Positions 8,271 through 18,315 of a stretch of 64,000 nt of DNA are shown piece by piece. Source of the stretch: Sphingomonas lacusdianchii. GTDB lineage: Bacteria; Pseudomonadota; Alphaproteobacteria; Sphingomonadales; Sphingomonadaceae. How positions within the stretch are numbered: the stretch's first letter is position 1; each line of letters begins with the position of its first letter. The DNA lies in assembly GCF_022664395.1 (NCBI RefSeq), contig NZ_JAKRET010000009.1:1-64000 (forward strand), written 5' to 3'. Below the pieces are notes generated by a model. The model worked only from the letters and a program-made list of their open reading frames with translations, did no database searches and had not been told where the DNA came from. The translations under genes were made by a program, and so were the position numbers.

Positions 8271-9454
8271 CAGAAGGCGGCGATCCCGGTAATCGCCCGG
8301 CCTTGGATCAGGCCGTGGACGTCATGCGTGCCCTCATAGGTGTTGACCGTTTCGAGGTTGATCGCATGACGCATCACATGAAATTCGGCGGCGATGCCGT
8401 TGCCGCCATGCATGTCGCGCGCGGTGCGGGCGATGGCCAGCGCCTTGCCGCAATTGTTGCGCTTGATGATCGAGATCGCCTCGGGCGCCAGCGTCCCCTC
8501 GTCGAACATCCGCCCCGCGCGAAGCGCCGCCTGCAGCCCCAGCGCGATTTCGGTCTGCATGTCGGCGAGCTTGAGCTGCACCAGCTGCTTCGACGCCAGC
8601 GGCACCCCGAACTGCTTGCGGTCGAGCGTATATTGCCGCGCAGCGTGCATACAGAACTCCGCCGCCCCCATCGTGCCCCATGCGATGCCGTAACGTGCGC
8701 GGTTGAGGCAGCCGAACGGCCCCTTCAGCCCCTCGACATTGGGGAGCAACGCGTCCTCGCCGACCTCGACCCCATCCATCACGATCTCGCCGGTAATCGA
8801 CGCGCGCAGCGACAGCTTGCCCTCGATCTTCGGCGCCGACAGCCCCTTCATGCCCTTTTCCAGCACGAAACCGCGGATCTTGCCGTCATGCGCGTCGGAC
8901 TTGGCCCAGACGACGAACACGTCGGCGATCGGCGAATTGGTGATCCACATCTTGGCGCCCGACAGGCGATAGCCGCCATCGATCCTTTCGGCGCGGGTGC
9001 GCATTCCCGCGGGGTCCGACCCGGCATCGGGTTCGGTCAGCCCGAAACAGCCGACCCATTCGCCGCTCGCCAGCCTGGGCAGATATTTGCGGCGCTGTTC
9101 TTCCGAACCATAGGCGTTGATCGGATGCATCACGAGGCTCGACTGCACGCTCATCGCGCTGCGATAGCCCGAATCGACCGCCTCGACCTCGCGCGCGACG
9201 AGGCCATAGGCGACATAGCCCAGCCCCGCCCCGCCATATTCGGGATCGATCGTCGGCCCCAGCAGACCCAGCGCGCCCATTTCCGACATGATCTCGCGCG
9301 CGAAATCCTCGTCGAGGAACGCGCGCGTGACGCGTGGCAACAGCTTCTCGCGGGCATAGCCATGCGCCACGTCGCGGACCATGCGCTCTTCGTCGGTCAG
9401 TTGCGCGTCGAGCGCGAACGGGTCTTGCCAGTCGAAGCGGCCCATCTCGGCCAT
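8270..9454 (-). CDS. gcdH: Glutaryl-CoA dehydrogenase
   Basis: This FAD enzyme oxidises and decarboxylates glutaryl-CoA to crotonyl-CoA in lysine/tryptophan and glutarate breakdown. The 394-residue protein carries the segment [16 protein letters not shown], which is nearly identical to the human enzyme. It also has [11 protein letters not shown], and the catalytic base Glu at about 374 in N-T-Y-E-G-T-H-D. That close match separates it from generic acyl-CoA dehydrogenases. AAGGA lies about 7 bases before the ATG. Only 11 bases separate it from the mitofilin-like gene upstream, so it probably shares that transcript. Confidence 0.93.
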   Translation of the reverse strand: MAEMGRFDWQDPFALDAQLTDEERMVRDVAHGYAREKLLPRVTRAFLDEDFAREIMSEMGALGLLGPTIDPEYGGAGLGYVAYGLVAREVEAVDSGYRSAMSVQSSLVMHPINAYGSEEQRRKYLPRLASGEWVGCFGLTEPDAGSDPAGMRTRAERIDGGYRLSGAKMWITNSPIADVFVVWAKSDAHDGKIRGFVLEKGMKGLSAPKIEGKLSLRASITGEIVMDGVEVGEDALLPNVEGLKGPFGCLNRARYGIAWGTMGAAEFCMHAARQYTLDRKQFGVPLASKQLVQLKLADMQTEIALGLQAALRAGRMFDEGTLAPEAISIIKRNNCGKALAIARTARDMHGGNGIAAEFHVMRHAINLETVNTYEGTHDVHGLIQGRAITGIAAF

Positions 9455-9465
9455 GTTCTCGTTCC

Positions 9466-10383
9466 TTACAGCGTCGGGTCGACCGGATCGGCGGCGACCG
9501 GGGATTCGGGTTGCACCGGCGCCGCCTGCACCGGGGCCGGCGGCGCGGCGGGTGCCGGGCGCGGAGTGGTCAGCGCGACCGATTCGAGGTCGATCAGCGC
9601 CTTGCGCGCCTCGACATACCGTCCCGCGGCCGTGGTCCAGCGGCGCGCACTGGCGGCGCCGGGCATGCGTTCGATCTCGGCCATCGCCAGTTCGACCTGC
9701 CCGGTGTCCAGTCGCCGCCGGGCGCGGTCGAGCCGGTCGATCGGACGGCTGCTGGGCGTCGGCCCCTGGCGCAACACGATCAACTGGCCGAACTCGCGCC
9801 GCAGCCCGTCCCAGAAGCCTTCGCCCGAACGGCCCGCGACCAGCGGCGTCGCCACCGCGTCGAGCGCGCTGCGCAGATCGTCGAGCGTCACCGGGTTTTG
9901 CGCAGAGGCAATCAGCGTACGAACCGCGTCGGGACGGCTCGCGCCGAAGCGGTCGCGCAACTGCCCTTCGAGATAGTCGAGCGGGCGGCCGCGATCGAGC
10001 GCGCGGCGGGTGGCGACGATCACCATCATATCCTCGGCCCGCGTCGCATAGCCCGCCGCATTGCGCGCGCTGGTGTCGAGCCCGACGATCCGCGTTTCCA
10101 GTTCGCTGATCCGTGCCGCCAGTGCCGCTTCCCGTGCCGACAGGATCGGCAGCGCGGTGGCCGCGACCGGTTGCGGCGTCGCGGCGGGCGTCGGTTGCGC
10201 GACCGGCATCGTGCCCTGCGTCGCCCCGCCCCAGCCGAGCCGGGGCCCGATATAGCGCAGCACCGCCACCGTCGCGCCGATGCCGATCAGGAAGGCGAGG
10301 ATGGCGATAAGCAGCCATCCCCGGCTTCGTCGCTGCCGGTAGGGGCCGCCGGTCGTCGCAAAGGACGCGTCTTCGCTGGTCAT
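9466..10383 (-). CDS. Mitofilin-like inner-membrane protein of the heme operon
   Basis: The 305-residue protein has a short basic cytoplasmic N-terminus, one membrane helix (about 23-46), a proline-alanine linker, a short coiled coil (about 80-105) and a helical periplasmic domain. It ends in a Pro/Ala-rich tail. In alphaproteobacteria the bacterial Mic60 (mitofilin) homologue often follows hemC-hemD, as here, and shapes intracytoplasmic membranes in species that have them. The fit here rests on position and architecture. I do not see a sharp mitofilin signature, so a divergent or HemX-like protein is possible. Confidence 0.55.
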   Translation of the reverse strand: MTSEDASFATTGGPYRQRRSRGWLLIAILAFLIGIGATVAVLRYIGPRLGWGGATQGTMPVAQPTPAATPQPVAATALPILSAREAALAARISELETRIVGLDTSARNAAGYATRAEDMMVIVATRRALDRGRPLDYLEGQLRDRFGASRPDAVRTLIASAQNPVTLDDLRSALDAVATPLVAGRSGEGFWDGLRREFGQLIVLRQGPTPSSRPIDRLDRARRRLDTGQVELAMAEIERMPGAASARRWTTAAGRYVEARKALIDLESVALTTPRPAPAAPPAPVQAAPVQPESPVAADPVDPTL

Positions 10384-10413
10384 GCCGCCTTATCTCCGCG
10401 CCCGTCCGCCGGG

Positions 10414-11085
10414 TCAATCGCGTGCGAGCGTGTCGGCAAGGGTGATGGCGGCGGCGATGACGGCGGCATCGTCGGGCCGTGCCGCCACCGTCACCGCGCC
10501 CCAGCCGTCACCCAGCATCGCCGCAGCGGCGCTGGAAATCGCGACGACCGCGATAGGGCGGCGATCGGGGACGATATCCGCCAGCCTTGCGGCAGCCCGC
10601 GCCGAATGAACCAAGGCGATCGATCCGGCGAGCGGAGCAGGATCGACCGGCTCGATGGCTTCGCTGGCATAGACCGCCTCGATCGCGGTCACCGCCGGAT
10701 GCGACGCCACCGCCCGCTCGCGCGCGGTCAGCAGCAGTGCCGAACGCACGCCGCCTGCCTGCGCCGCATCGAGAAGCGCCCGGCCATTGCTGCTGCCCGT
10801 CGCGACCACCTGCAGACCCGCCGCCCGCGCCGCTGCCGCCGTCGCCGCACCGACCGCATGCACCGGCAGCGCGGCATAGCGCGCCAGCGCCGGTCCGGCG
10901 TGGCGCACCGCACTGGCACTGGTCAGCATCAATGCATCATGGGCGCCCGGGTCGGGACCGTCCCATGGCAGGGCGACGATCCGGAACAGCGGCAGGCGGA
11001 TTGCGCGCCGGCCTTGTGCCTCGATCGCGGCGGCGGTCGCGGCATTGCCCGGTTCCGGACGCAACACCGCGATCGGCCGGGTCAT
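10414..11085 (-). CDS. hemD: Uroporphyrinogen-III synthase
   Basis: HemD closes hydroxymethylbilane into uroporphyrinogen III with inversion of ring D. The 223-residue length is normal. Sequence conservation in this family is low. Recognisable points are the N-terminal V-L-R-P-E-P-G-N-A, the T-S-A-S-A-V-R-H segment, the linker [10 protein letters not shown], and H-S-A-R-A-A-A-R-L near the end. Its start overlaps the hemC stop by ATGA, which supports the call strongly. It lies 30 bases before the mitofilin-like gene. Confidence 0.85.
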   Translation of the reverse strand: MTRPIAVLRPEPGNAATAAAIEAQGRRAIRLPLFRIVALPWDGPDPGAHDALMLTSASAVRHAGPALARYAALPVHAVGAATAAAARAAGLQVVATGSSNGRALLDAAQAGGVRSALLLTARERAVASHPAVTAIEAVYASEAIEPVDPAPLAGSIALVHSARAAARLADIVPDRRPIAVVAISSAAAAMLGDGWGAVTVAARPDDAAVIAAAITLADTLARD

Positions 11086-11996
11086 CGCGCGAATAGCCTC
11101 GCGACATGCTCGGGCGCGCGCGCCAGCAGCGTCTCGGCAAGGCCGCGCGGCAGGTCGATATCGTCGATCGCGCCGCTGACGCTGCCGCGCACCTCAGCGC
11201 TGCCATCCTGCGCCAGCAACTGTCCGGTCAGCGTCAACACGTCGCCCGCGATCGTCGCCAGCGCCGCGACCGGAGAATGGCAGTCGGCGCCGAGCGCCGC
11301 GAGGAAGCCGCGTTCCGCCCGCACCGCCTGATGCGTCGGCGCATGGTCGATCGCGCGGACGAAGGCGAGGGTGCGATCATCCTCCGCCCGCACCTCGATC
11401 CCGACCGCGCCCTGCGACGGGGCGGGCAGCATGTCGTCGATCGCGACCGCCGTCCCGACATCGGGGCGCCCGAGCCGGGTCAGCCCGGCGGCGGCGAGCA
11501 GCGTCGCATCGACCTCGCCAGCCGCCAACTTGCCGAGGCGCGTGTCGACATTGCCGCGGAACAGCACGATCTTCGCATCGGGCCGGTGGTGCAGCACCTG
11601 CGCGGCGCGACGCGGGCTGCTGGTGCCGACGACGCCGCCCTCGCGCAGTTCGGCCAGCGACGCGATCCCGACCAGCCGGTCGCGGACATCGGCGCGCGGC
11701 AGCATCGCAGCGATGCGGATCTCGGTCGGGCGGATCGTTTCGACATCCTTCATCGAATGCACCGCCGCGTCGATCTCGTGCGCGCACAAGGCGCGGTCGA
11801 GCTCCTTGGTCCACAGCGCCTTGCCACCGATCTCGGCCAGCGCGCGGTCCTGCACCCGGTCGCCGGTGGTCTTGATCGTCACGATCTCGATGGACGCCGG
11901 ATCGATCCGATGCGCCATCGCCAGCGCGTTGCGCGTGGCATGCGCCTGCACCAATGCCAGCGGCGATCCGCGCGTGCCCAGTTTGAAGGTCATCAT
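11082..11996 (-). CDS. hemC: Hydroxymethylbilane synthase (porphobilinogen deaminase)
   Basis: HemC joins four porphobilinogen units into hydroxymethylbilane in the cytoplasm. The 304-residue protein has the N-terminal L-G-T-R-G-S-P-L-A-L, the catalytic Asp in V-H-S-M-K-D-V-E (about 84), and the Arg-rich T-S-S-P-R-R-A-A-Q. The dipyrromethane-cofactor Cys is at about 239 in G-A-D-C-H-S-P-V-A. It is the first gene of the minus-strand heme unit and diverges from tsaD across a repeat-filled gap. Two adjacent ATG codons make the start ambiguous by one residue. Confidence 0.96.
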   Translation of the reverse strand: MMTFKLGTRGSPLALVQAHATRNALAMAHRIDPASIEIVTIKTTGDRVQDRALAEIGGKALWTKELDRALCAHEIDAAVHSMKDVETIRPTEIRIAAMLPRADVRDRLVGIASLAELREGGVVGTSSPRRAAQVLHHRPDAKIVLFRGNVDTRLGKLAAGEVDATLLAAAGLTRLGRPDVGTAVAIDDMLPAPSQGAVGIEVRAEDDRTLAFVRAIDHAPTHQAVRAERGFLAALGADCHSPVAALATIAGDVLTLTGQLLAQDGSAEVRGSVSGAIDDIDLPRGLAETLLARAPEHVARLFAR

Positions 11997-12070
11997 CGCT
12001 CGCTACGCATCGTGTTCGTTCGCGGCAAGGGTGGTCGGAATCAGGTGGCTGCGTAAGAAAGGAAGAATGT

Positions 12071-12204
12071 TTCGCGCAAAGGCGCAAAGGACGCGAAGAG
12101 GTCGTTTGTATTGCCGCGTCGTTAGCCCTCACCAGACGGTCTACCGAACGCGAACCGGTTGCCCTAGCCCCCCTTCCTTTGCGTCCTTGGCGCCTTTGCG
12201 CGAA
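12071..12204. repeat. Family A inverted-repeat element (copy 1)
   Basis: This element fills most of the 288-base gap between hemC and tsaD. The left arm TTCGCGCAAAGGCGCAAAGG continues with ACGCGAAG. It is answered about 75 bases later by the complementary arm CCTTTGCGTCCTTGGCGCC and on to TTTGCGCGAA. A further partial arm (CGCGCCTTCGCGTGAACC) follows at about 12225-12243. Related copies lie at 55666-55824 and 59448-59601. No coding potential is seen. Confidence 0.8.
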
Positions 12205-12284
12205 CAACCTTCCGCCCCGTGCCGTCGCGCCTTCGCGTGAACCAACCTTCCTACCGCCCCCCAATCCGCGCTAAGGCCGACGCG

Positions 12285-13325
12285 ATGGCCAACCCCCTCA
12301 TCCTCGGTATCGAATCCAGCTGCGACGAAACCGCCGTCGCGCTCGTGCGTGGCGACCGCACGATCCTGTCGCACCGCCTGGCGGGACAGGAGGCAGCGCA
12401 TGCGCCCTATGGCGGCGTCGTCCCCGAAATCGCCGCGCGCGCGCATGTCGAGATCCTGCCGTCGCTGGTCGAAGGCGCGCTGGCCGATGCCGGGGTCGCG
12501 CTAACCGATGTGGATGCGATCGCGGCGACGGCGGGGCCGGGGCTGATCGGCGGGGTGATGGTCGGGCTGGTCATGGCCAAGGCGCTGGCGCTGGCCGCGG
12601 ACAAGCCGTTGGTCGCGGTCAATCATCTGGAGGGCCATGCGCTGTCCCCCCGGCTGACCGATCCCGACCTCGCCTATCCCTATCTGTTGCTGCTGGTGTC
12701 GGGCGGCCATTGCCAGTTGCTGCGGGTCGATGATGTCGGCAGCTATCGCCGGCTGGGCACCACGATCGACGATGCGGCGGGCGAGGCGTTCGACAAGACC
12801 GCGAAGGTGCTGGGGCTCGGCTATCCCGGCGGTCCACGCGTCGAGGCGGCGGCGCTGGCGGGCGATGCGCGCGCGGTGCCGCTGCCCCGGCCGCTGATCG
12901 GTACGCCCGATCCGCATTTCTCCTTTGCCGGCCTCAAAAGTGCGGTGTTGCGCGCGCACGAGGCGGGCGCCCATTCGGTCGCGGATATCGCCGCTTCGTT
13001 CCAGCAGGCGGTGGTCGACTGCTTGCTCGACCGGACGCGGCTGGCGCTCAAGCTGGCCGGGCCGGTCACCGCGCTGGTCGTGGCGGGCGGAGTCGCCGCC
13101 AACCGGGCGGTGCGCGGTGGCCTGGAAGAACTGGCCGGGACGAACGGCCTGCGCTTCGTGGCGCCGCCGCTGTGGCTGTGTACCGACAATGCGGCGATGA
13201 TCGCCTGGGCCGGGGCGGAGCGGTTCATGGCCGGACATAGCGACCCGCTCGACGTGGCGGCGCGCCCGCGCTGGCCGCTCGATCCGTCGGCGGAAAAGGT
13301 GCGCGGGGCAGGAGTGAAGGCATGA
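12285..13325 (+). CDS. tsaD: tRNA threonylcarbamoyladenosine transferase TsaD
   Basis: TsaD transfers the threonylcarbamoyl group to A37 of ANN-decoding tRNAs, working with TsaB and TsaE. The 346-residue protein has the ASKHA-fold start [11 protein letters not shown], the metal ligands His114 and His118 in N-H-L-E-G-H, the loop L-V-S-G-G-H-C-Q-L and the C-terminal metal Asp in C-T-D-N-A-A-M-I. The ATG chosen begins exactly at the conserved domain; 22 earlier in-frame codons are repeat-derived. Its stop overlaps the gpsA start (ATGA). Confidence 0.96.
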   Translation: MANPLILGIESSCDETAVALVRGDRTILSHRLAGQEAAHAPYGGVVPEIAARAHVEILPSLVEGALADAGVALTDVDAIAATAGPGLIGGVMVGLVMAKALALAADKPLVAVNHLEGHALSPRLTDPDLAYPYLLLLVSGGHCQLLRVDDVGSYRRLGTTIDDAAGEAFDKTAKVLGLGYPGGPRVEAAALAGDARAVPLPRPLIGTPDPHFSFAGLKSAVLRAHEAGAHSVADIAASFQQAVVDCLLDRTRLALKLAGPVTALVVAGGVAANRAVRGGLEELAGTNGLRFVAPPLWLCTDNAAMIAWAGAERFMAGHSDPLDVAARPRWPLDPSAEKVRGAGVKA

Positions 13326-14296
13326 AGATCGGGGTCATTGGCGGGGGCGCATGGGGTACCGCGCTGGCACAGGTCGCCGCGCGCGGCGGCGACGTGACGC
13401 TGTGGGTGCGCGAGCGCGACGTCGCCGACGCGATCAACGGGACCCGGGAGAATCCGGTCTTCCTGCCGGGCGTCGCATTGTCGCCGGCGATCCGCGCGAC
13501 GACCGAGAGCACCGAACTGGATGCCGCCGATGCGCTGCTGGTGGTGACGCCCGCCCAGCATGTCCGCGCCGTCCTGTCGATGATCGATGTCGGCGGACGC
13601 GCGCTGGTGCTGTGCGCCAAGGGAATCGAGGCGGGCAGCCGGATGCTGGTCGGCGAAGTCGCGTGCGCGGTGCATCCCCAGGCGCCGGTCGCGGTATTGT
13701 CCGGCCCGACCTTCGCGCACGAGGTCGCGGCGGGCAAGCCGACCGCGGTCACGCTCGCCTGCGCCGATGCGGGCTTGCGCGACCGGCTGGCCGATCGGCT
13801 CGCCGCGCCGGGCTTCCGTCCTTATGCCAGCGACGACGTGATCGGCGCGGAGATCGGCGGCGCGGTCAAGAACGTGCTCGCCATCGCCTGTGGCGTGGTC
13901 GAGGGGGCGGGGCTGGGGCAGAATGCGCGGGCGTCGGTGATCGCGCGCGGTTTCGCCGAGATGACGCGCTTTGGCCTGGCGCGAGGGGCGCGGGCGGAGA
14001 CGCTGGCCGGGCTGTCGGGGCTGGGTGATCTGGTGCTGACCTGTTCGTCGACCGCGTCGCGCAACTATTCGCTGGGCGTCGGGCTGGGACAGGGCCGCGC
14101 CGCCGCCGATCTCATGGCGGATCGCCGGACGGTGGCGGAGGGCGCCTTCACCGCGCCGGTGCTGTGCGAGGCGGCGGTCGAAGCGGGCGTCGACATGCCG
14201 GTCACGGCCGCGGTCGGCGCCCTGCTCACCGGCACCCCTGTCGGGCAGGTCATCGACACGCTGCTCAGCCGCCCGCTGCGCCGCGAGGGGATGTGA
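13322..14296 (+). CDS. gpsA: NAD(P)-dependent glycerol-3-phosphate dehydrogenase
   Basis: GpsA reduces dihydroxyacetone phosphate to sn-glycerol-3-phosphate, the backbone of phospholipids. The 324-residue protein starts with the nucleotide-binding loop [11 protein letters not shown], carries the P-T-F-A-H-E-V motif, and has the catalytic Lys183 in [12 protein letters not shown]. Its start overlaps the tsaD stop, so the two are translationally coupled. It meets the DUF72 gene end to end with no spacer, and no terminator hairpin is evident between them. Confidence 0.95.
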   Translation: MKIGVIGGGAWGTALAQVAARGGDVTLWVRERDVADAINGTRENPVFLPGVALSPAIRATTESTELDAADALLVVTPAQHVRAVLSMIDVGGRALVLCAKGIEAGSRMLVGEVACAVHPQAPVAVLSGPTFAHEVAAGKPTAVTLACADAGLRDRLADRLAAPGFRPYASDDVIGAEIGGAVKNVLAIACGVVEGAGLGQNARASVIARGFAEMTRFGLARGARAETLAGLSGLGDLVLTCSSTASRNYSLGVGLGQGRAAADLMADRRTVAEGAFTAPVLCEAAVEAGVDMPVTAAVGALLTGTPVGQVIDTLLSRPLRREGM

Positions 14297-15094
14297 TTAT
14301 CGGACCCGCTCGATCAGCGCCTGTGCGCCGGCCGGTGCCCTGACCTTCGCGCCATTGATGAAGAAGATATAGGTCTCGCGCGGTTGCTTGGTCGGCGGGG
14401 TCGGGTCGGCATAGGGCAGGCCGTCGGGCGCGCCGCCCGCTGCCCAGGTCCGCGCGGCGTCTGCCCAGCGATCGAGCGCGTCGTCGTCATAGCCGGTAGC
14501 AACGTCCTCGACGGCATTCTCCAGCCGGGCATAGACGAAGTCGCCGGTGACGTCGGCGATGGCCGGATACTCTGCCGCATCGGCATAGACGATCGCGACC
14601 CCCGCCTTGCGCGCCATGCTCACGAATTCAGGGACATGGAAGCTGTCGTGGCGGACCTGTACCGCATGGCGCAGCGTCATGCCGGCATGGGTTGCCGGGA
14701 GCAAAGCTAGGAAGGCGGCGAAGTCGTCGGCGTCGAACTTCTTGGTCGCGATGAACTGCCACAGGATCGGACCCAGCTTGTCGCCGAGTTCGGTGATGCC
14801 CGAGCCGACGAATTTCGCGATCGATTCCCCGGCTTCGGCCAATAGCTTGCGATTGGTGCAGAAGCGCGACGCCTTTACCGCGAAGACGAAGCCGTCGGGC
14901 GCGGTCGCGGCCCAGTTGGCGAAGCTCGCCGGTTTCTGGGTGCCGTGATAGGTCGCGTTGATCTCGATCGCGGTCAGCGCGTGGCTTGCAAACTCCAACT
15001 CACGCTTCTGCGGCAGTTTTTCGGGGTAGAAGCTGCCACGCCATGGCGGGAAGGTCCAGCCGCCGATGCCGATGCGAATGGGTGCTTGGGACAT
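14297..15094 (-). CDS. DUF72 protein (YecE-like)
   Basis: The 265-residue protein fits DUF72, a TIM-barrel family of unknown reaction. It shows G-I-G-G-W-T-F-P-P-W-R-G-S-F-Y-P, then E-I-N-A-T-Y-H, F-V-F-A-V-K-A-S-R-F and the late L-Y-A/Y-F-F-I-N-G-A-K segment. The ATG was set immediately before the first conserved strand, because the 12 earlier codons are not conserved in character. It is 39 bases downstream of the lipoprotein gene, so it may be the last gene of the metX unit. Confidence 0.78.
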   Translation of the reverse strand: MSQAPIRIGIGGWTFPPWRGSFYPEKLPQKRELEFASHALTAIEINATYHGTQKPASFANWAATAPDGFVFAVKASRFCTNRKLLAEAGESIAKFVGSGITELGDKLGPILWQFIATKKFDADDFAAFLALLPATHAGMTLRHAVQVRHDSFHVPEFVSMARKAGVAIVYADAAEYPAIADVTGDFVYARLENAVEDVATGYDDDALDRWADAARTWAAGGAPDGLPYADPTPPTKQPRETYIFFINGAKVRAPAGAQALIERVR

Positions 15095-15133
15095 GGTGAC
15101 GAAGGTGTCGCGTAAGGGTGGGTCTGGCAAGGG

Positions 15134-15826
15134 TCAGTGGGCGGTCACGTCGCTGGAAGTCGTCAGTATTTTCGGATCGACGGTCAGCACCGGCGGCTGT
15201 GCGGCGGTCCAAGTTGACAGGGCGGCGCGATATTCGTCGTAGGCGCGGTAGAAATCGATGAACGGCGCATCCAGCGCGGCGATCCCCGGAGCGGCGAAGG
15301 CGTCCAGTTCGCCCGCAGGCATGTCCGCCACCTGTGTCAACATCGGCAGCGCCCGCGCGCAAAAAGGTTCGCGGACCGGCGGCTGGGCGAAATAGTTATA
15401 GACGCGGGTCATCGCGTCGTCGAACCGGTCCTGCCAGTCGCCACCGCCGCGTTTATACTCGGTTTCCAGAGCCTTGAACGCGGCGGCGAAGCGCGCGGCA
15501 TGGACCTTGAGCAGCCGGTTATACGCCGCGACCCCGGCCGGATCGCCGATATTGCACTGGAGCGCGGCAACATTGAGCGCCGCGCGCAAATGCCACAGCG
15601 CGGCATCGGGCGTCAGCCCCCGGTTGAGCGTGGCATAGCCACCATCGGGCGTTGCCGCCGGAATGGTCAGGTTTGGCGCAGCCCCCTGTGGCGGCTTGGG
15701 TTTCGGGGCGGGCGGGGGGACCAGGATCGGCGGCGGGGTGACGGTCGCGACCTCGGGCGTCTTGCGGGCGCACCCGCCGAGCAGGGCGACACCGCATGCG
15801 ATGACCAACAGCAGGCGGGTACGCAT
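15134..15826 (-). CDS. Hypothetical lipoprotein
   Basis: The 230-residue protein begins with a lipoprotein signal ending L-L-G-G-C, followed by a Pro-rich linker (about 35-55) and a helical domain containing four or so conserved-looking Trp/Tyr positions (D-W-Q-D-R-F, R-V-Y-N-Y-F). I recognise no family. The ATG was chosen because GGGGAG sits eight bases upstream; a GTG three codons earlier overlaps that site. It lies 42 bases downstream of metW and could be cotranscribed. Confidence 0.65.
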   Translation of the reverse strand: MRTRLLLVIACGVALLGGCARKTPEVATVTPPPILVPPPAPKPKPPQGAAPNLTIPAATPDGGYATLNRGLTPDAALWHLRAALNVAALQCNIGDPAGVAAYNRLLKVHAARFAAAFKALETEYKRGGGDWQDRFDDAMTRVYNYFAQPPVREPFCARALPMLTQVADMPAGELDAFAAPGIAALDAPFIDFYRAYDEYRAALSTWTAAQPPVLTVDPKILTTSSDVTAH

Positions 15827-15868
15827 GACATTCACTCCCCTTCGTCGCCCCCTTCTTCCCCGGCGCGA

Positions 15869-16456
15869 TCAGCGTCGCAGCAGGAACACCGCATGTTCGG
15901 CGCGGAAATTGGCCGCCGCCGCCGTGGTGCGCTTGCCCCCCGACAGGAACCACGCATCGACGACGGTGATCCCGCGCTTTGCGACGAACGCCCGGAAATC
16001 GTCGATGGTGACGTGGTGGATGTTCGGGGTTTCGTACCATTCGAGCGGCAGCAGCGTCGTCACCGGCATCCGTCCGCCCCACAGCAGCGACGCGCGCACC
16101 CGCCAATGCGCGAAGTTCGGGAAGGACACGAATGCCTGCGCACCGATGCGCAGCAGATGGTCGAGCACGACATGCGGCCGCATCGCGGTCTGCAACGTCT
16201 GGCTGAGGATCGCATAGTCGAAGCTGGCATCGGGATAGTCGGCAAGGTCGCGATCGGCATCGCCCTGCATCACCGACAGCCCGCGCGCCATCGCATCGGC
16301 GACATTGCCCGGATCGATCTCCAGCCCGCGTGCGTCGACGTCACGCGTGTCGCGTAGCGCCGCCATCAACTGCCCGTCGCCGCACCCGACATCGAGCACG
16401 CGCGATCCGCGCGCGACATGGGCGGCGATGATCGCGAGGTCGGGGCGCAGGCTCAT
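15869..16456 (-). CDS. metW: Methionine biosynthesis protein MetW
   Basis: MetW is a small SAM-methyltransferase-fold protein that works with MetX in making activated homoserine; its exact reaction is unsettled. The 195-residue protein has [13 protein letters not shown], the G-L-E-I-D segment, and the typical M-R-P-H-V-V-L-D and [10 protein letters not shown] runs. Its ATG overlaps the metX stop (ATGA), as is usual for this pair in proteobacteria. Confidence 0.93.
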   Translation of the reverse strand: MSLRPDLAIIAAHVARGSRVLDVGCGDGQLMAALRDTRDVDARGLEIDPGNVADAMARGLSVMQGDADRDLADYPDASFDYAILSQTLQTAMRPHVVLDHLLRIGAQAFVSFPNFAHWRVRASLLWGGRMPVTTLLPLEWYETPNIHHVTIDDFRAFVAKRGITVVDAWFLSGGKRTTAAAANFRAEHAVFLLRR

Positions 16457-17580
16457 ATCGTCGCCTCCAGAAAGCCGCGCATGATGCGGTCGAGTTCGGG
16501 CGATTCGAGCAGGAACGCGTCGTGCCCGAAGGGCGAGGACAGTTCGACGAAGCTGGCCGGCGCGCCAGCGGCGTTCAGCGCGTGGACGATATTGCGCGAC
16601 TCCGCGGTCGGATAGAGCCAGTCGGTATCGAAGCTGACGATGCAGAACCGCGCCTTGGTCTGCCGGAAGGCGTTGGCGAGCACGCCGCCATGTTCCTCCG
16701 CCAGATCGAAATAATCGAGCGCGCGGGTGATGTAGAGATAGGAGTTGGCGTCGAACCGGTCGGTAAAGGCCAGCCCCTGATGCCGGAGATAGCTTTCGAC
16801 CTGGAAATCGGCGTCGAAGCCGAAGGTCTTGGCACCCGCCTGTCCATCGGCGCGCGCCTGCAGCTTGCGGCCGAATTTGGCGGTCAGGCCCGCTTCGGAC
16901 AGATAGGTGATGTGCGCCGCCATCCGCGCCACCGACAGCCCGGCGGCGGGCGGCGATCCGTCGGCATAATAGTCGCCGCCGCGCCAGTTGGGATCGGCCA
17001 TGATCGCCTGCCGACCGACTTCGTGGAACGCGATATTCTGCGCCGAATGGCGCGCGGTCGAGGCGATCACCACCACCGCCTGCACCCGGTCGGGCAGGGT
17101 CGCCGACCATGACAGCGCCTGCATCCCGCCCATCGACCCGCCGACCACCGCGCGCAGCCGGTCGATGCCGAGATGGTCGAGCAGCATCCCCTGCGCGCGC
17201 ACCATGTCGCGGATGGTCAGCACCGGAAAGCGCATCGCCCATGGACTGCCCGTGGCCGGGTCGATGCTGGCGGGGCCGGACGAACCCATGCAACTGCCCA
17301 GCACGTTCGAACAGATGACGAAATGCTGGTTGAGATCGATCGGCTTGCCGGGTCCCACCATGCGCGACCACCAGCCCGGCTTGCCGGTGCGCGGATGGGT
17401 GGAGGCGACATGCTGGTCGCCGGTCAGCGCGTGGCAGATCAGGATCGCATTGTCGCGCGCCGGCGACAGCGTGCCATAGGTTTCATAGGCGATGTCGATC
17501 GCGGGCAGGGTCGCGCCGCCATCCAGCGCCAGCGGGGTGGCGAGGGTCGCGCGGCGATCGGGACCGAAACGGGAATCCAT
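16453..17580 (-). CDS. metX: Homoserine O-acyltransferase MetX
   Basis: MetX acylates homoserine (acetyl-CoA or succinyl-CoA) as the first committed step of methionine synthesis. The 375-residue alpha/beta hydrolase has the oxyanion segment A-L-T-G-D, nucleophile Ser149 in G-G-S-M-G-G-M-Q, Asp in F-D-T-D-W-L-Y-P and His in F-G-H-D-A-F. The donor cannot be told from sequence by eye. The ATG at 17580 is preferred over a TTG 12 codons earlier. The 72-base leader shows no SAM riboswitch that I can see. Confidence 0.93.
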   Translation of the reverse strand: MDSRFGPDRRATLATPLALDGGATLPAIDIAYETYGTLSPARDNAILICHALTGDQHVASTHPRTGKPGWWSRMVGPGKPIDLNQHFVICSNVLGSCMGSSGPASIDPATGSPWAMRFPVLTIRDMVRAQGMLLDHLGIDRLRAVVGGSMGGMQALSWSATLPDRVQAVVVIASTARHSAQNIAFHEVGRQAIMADPNWRGGDYYADGSPPAAGLSVARMAAHITYLSEAGLTAKFGRKLQARADGQAGAKTFGFDADFQVESYLRHQGLAFTDRFDANSYLYITRALDYFDLAEEHGGVLANAFRQTKARFCIVSFDTDWLYPTAESRNIVHALNAAGAPASFVELSSPFGHDAFLLESPELDRIMRGFLEATI

Positions 17581-17652
17581 GGGCGCTGCGGTAGATGCGC
17601 GGGGCGGCGGGTTCAAGCGTCGCGGCCGGGTTCAGCCGAACGGCGGATGTCG

Positions 17653-18315
17653 CTACGCCGCCAATGGAAAGCGCAGCAGCCGGTCCTCGAGCGCGATCAG
17701 CGCCTCGGCACCGCCGCCGACCGCGCGGACGATTTCGGGGTGATGCGCGTCCAGTCCGCCGGTCAGCGATCCGAAGGCGGGCAGGATCAGCTTGGTCGCG
17801 GTCGCCACGAAACAGCGTCGCGACACGCCGCGCCCGCGCAGCTTCACGCGCAGCTTGGGATGGAAATGGCCCGACAGCTCGGGCCGTGTCTCGCGCGGAT
17901 CGGCTTCGTGGCGCAGCACCAGACCGTCGACCACCGCTTCGTCGATCACCCGCCCGCCGCAATGGTCGGCGACGATCCGGTCGTGATTGCCGGTGATCCA
18001 CGTCCAGTCGCTTGCCGCCGTCAGCGCGCGCAGCCGCGTCTGCGACTCTTCGGACAATCGGTCGCAGCCGCCGATATCGTGGAAACTGTCGCCCAGACAC
18101 CAGATTTCCGCCGGCTGCGTCCGCGCGACCACCGCCTCGATCCCCGCCAGCGTCTCCAGCGTGTCATAGGGCGGCAGCATCTGCCCGAACTGGGCGAACC
18201 AGCTCGCCTTCTCGAAATGCAGGTCGGCGAACAGCAACGCCCGCCGCGCCGGCCAGAACAGCGCGCCGGCAGAGAGGGCATCGAAAGCGTGGCCGGCGAA
18301 CGAAAGGCGAACCAT
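17653..18315 (-). CDS. pdeM: Ligase-associated metallophosphoesterase PdeM
   Basis: The 220-residue protein is a calcineurin-type phosphoesterase. It has L-F-A-D-L-H-F-E-K, G-D-S-F-H-D, I-T-G-N-H-D and G-H-F-H-P, the metal-binding boxes of the subgroup found beside a bacterial DNA ligase and an Lhr-like helicase. In this window no ligase or helicase is adjacent, so the DNA-repair association is by family only. It ends 72 bases before metX. The ATG was chosen at the start of the conserved V-R-L-S-F-A-G-H strand. Confidence 0.8.
   Translation of the reverse strand: MVRLSFAGHAFDALSAGALFWPARRALLFADLHFEKASWFAQFGQMLPPYDTLETLAGIEAVVARTQPAEIWCLGDSFHDIGGCDRLSEESQTRLRALTAASDWTWITGNHDRIVADHCGGRVIDEAVVDGLVLRHEADPRETRPELSGHFHPKLRVKLRGRGVSRRCFVATATKLILPAFGSLTGGLDAHHPEIVRAVGGGAEALIALEDRLLRFPLAA

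Noticed and set aside
8252..9976. Plus-strand open frame opposite gcdH
   Set aside because: Composition is typical of antisense shadow in high-GC DNA; the minus-strand product matches glutaryl-CoA dehydrogenase closely.
17581..17652. SAM riboswitch ahead of metX
   Set aside because: The 72-base leader lacks the conserved pseudoknot sequence of SAM-II and is mostly simple GC-rich sequence.
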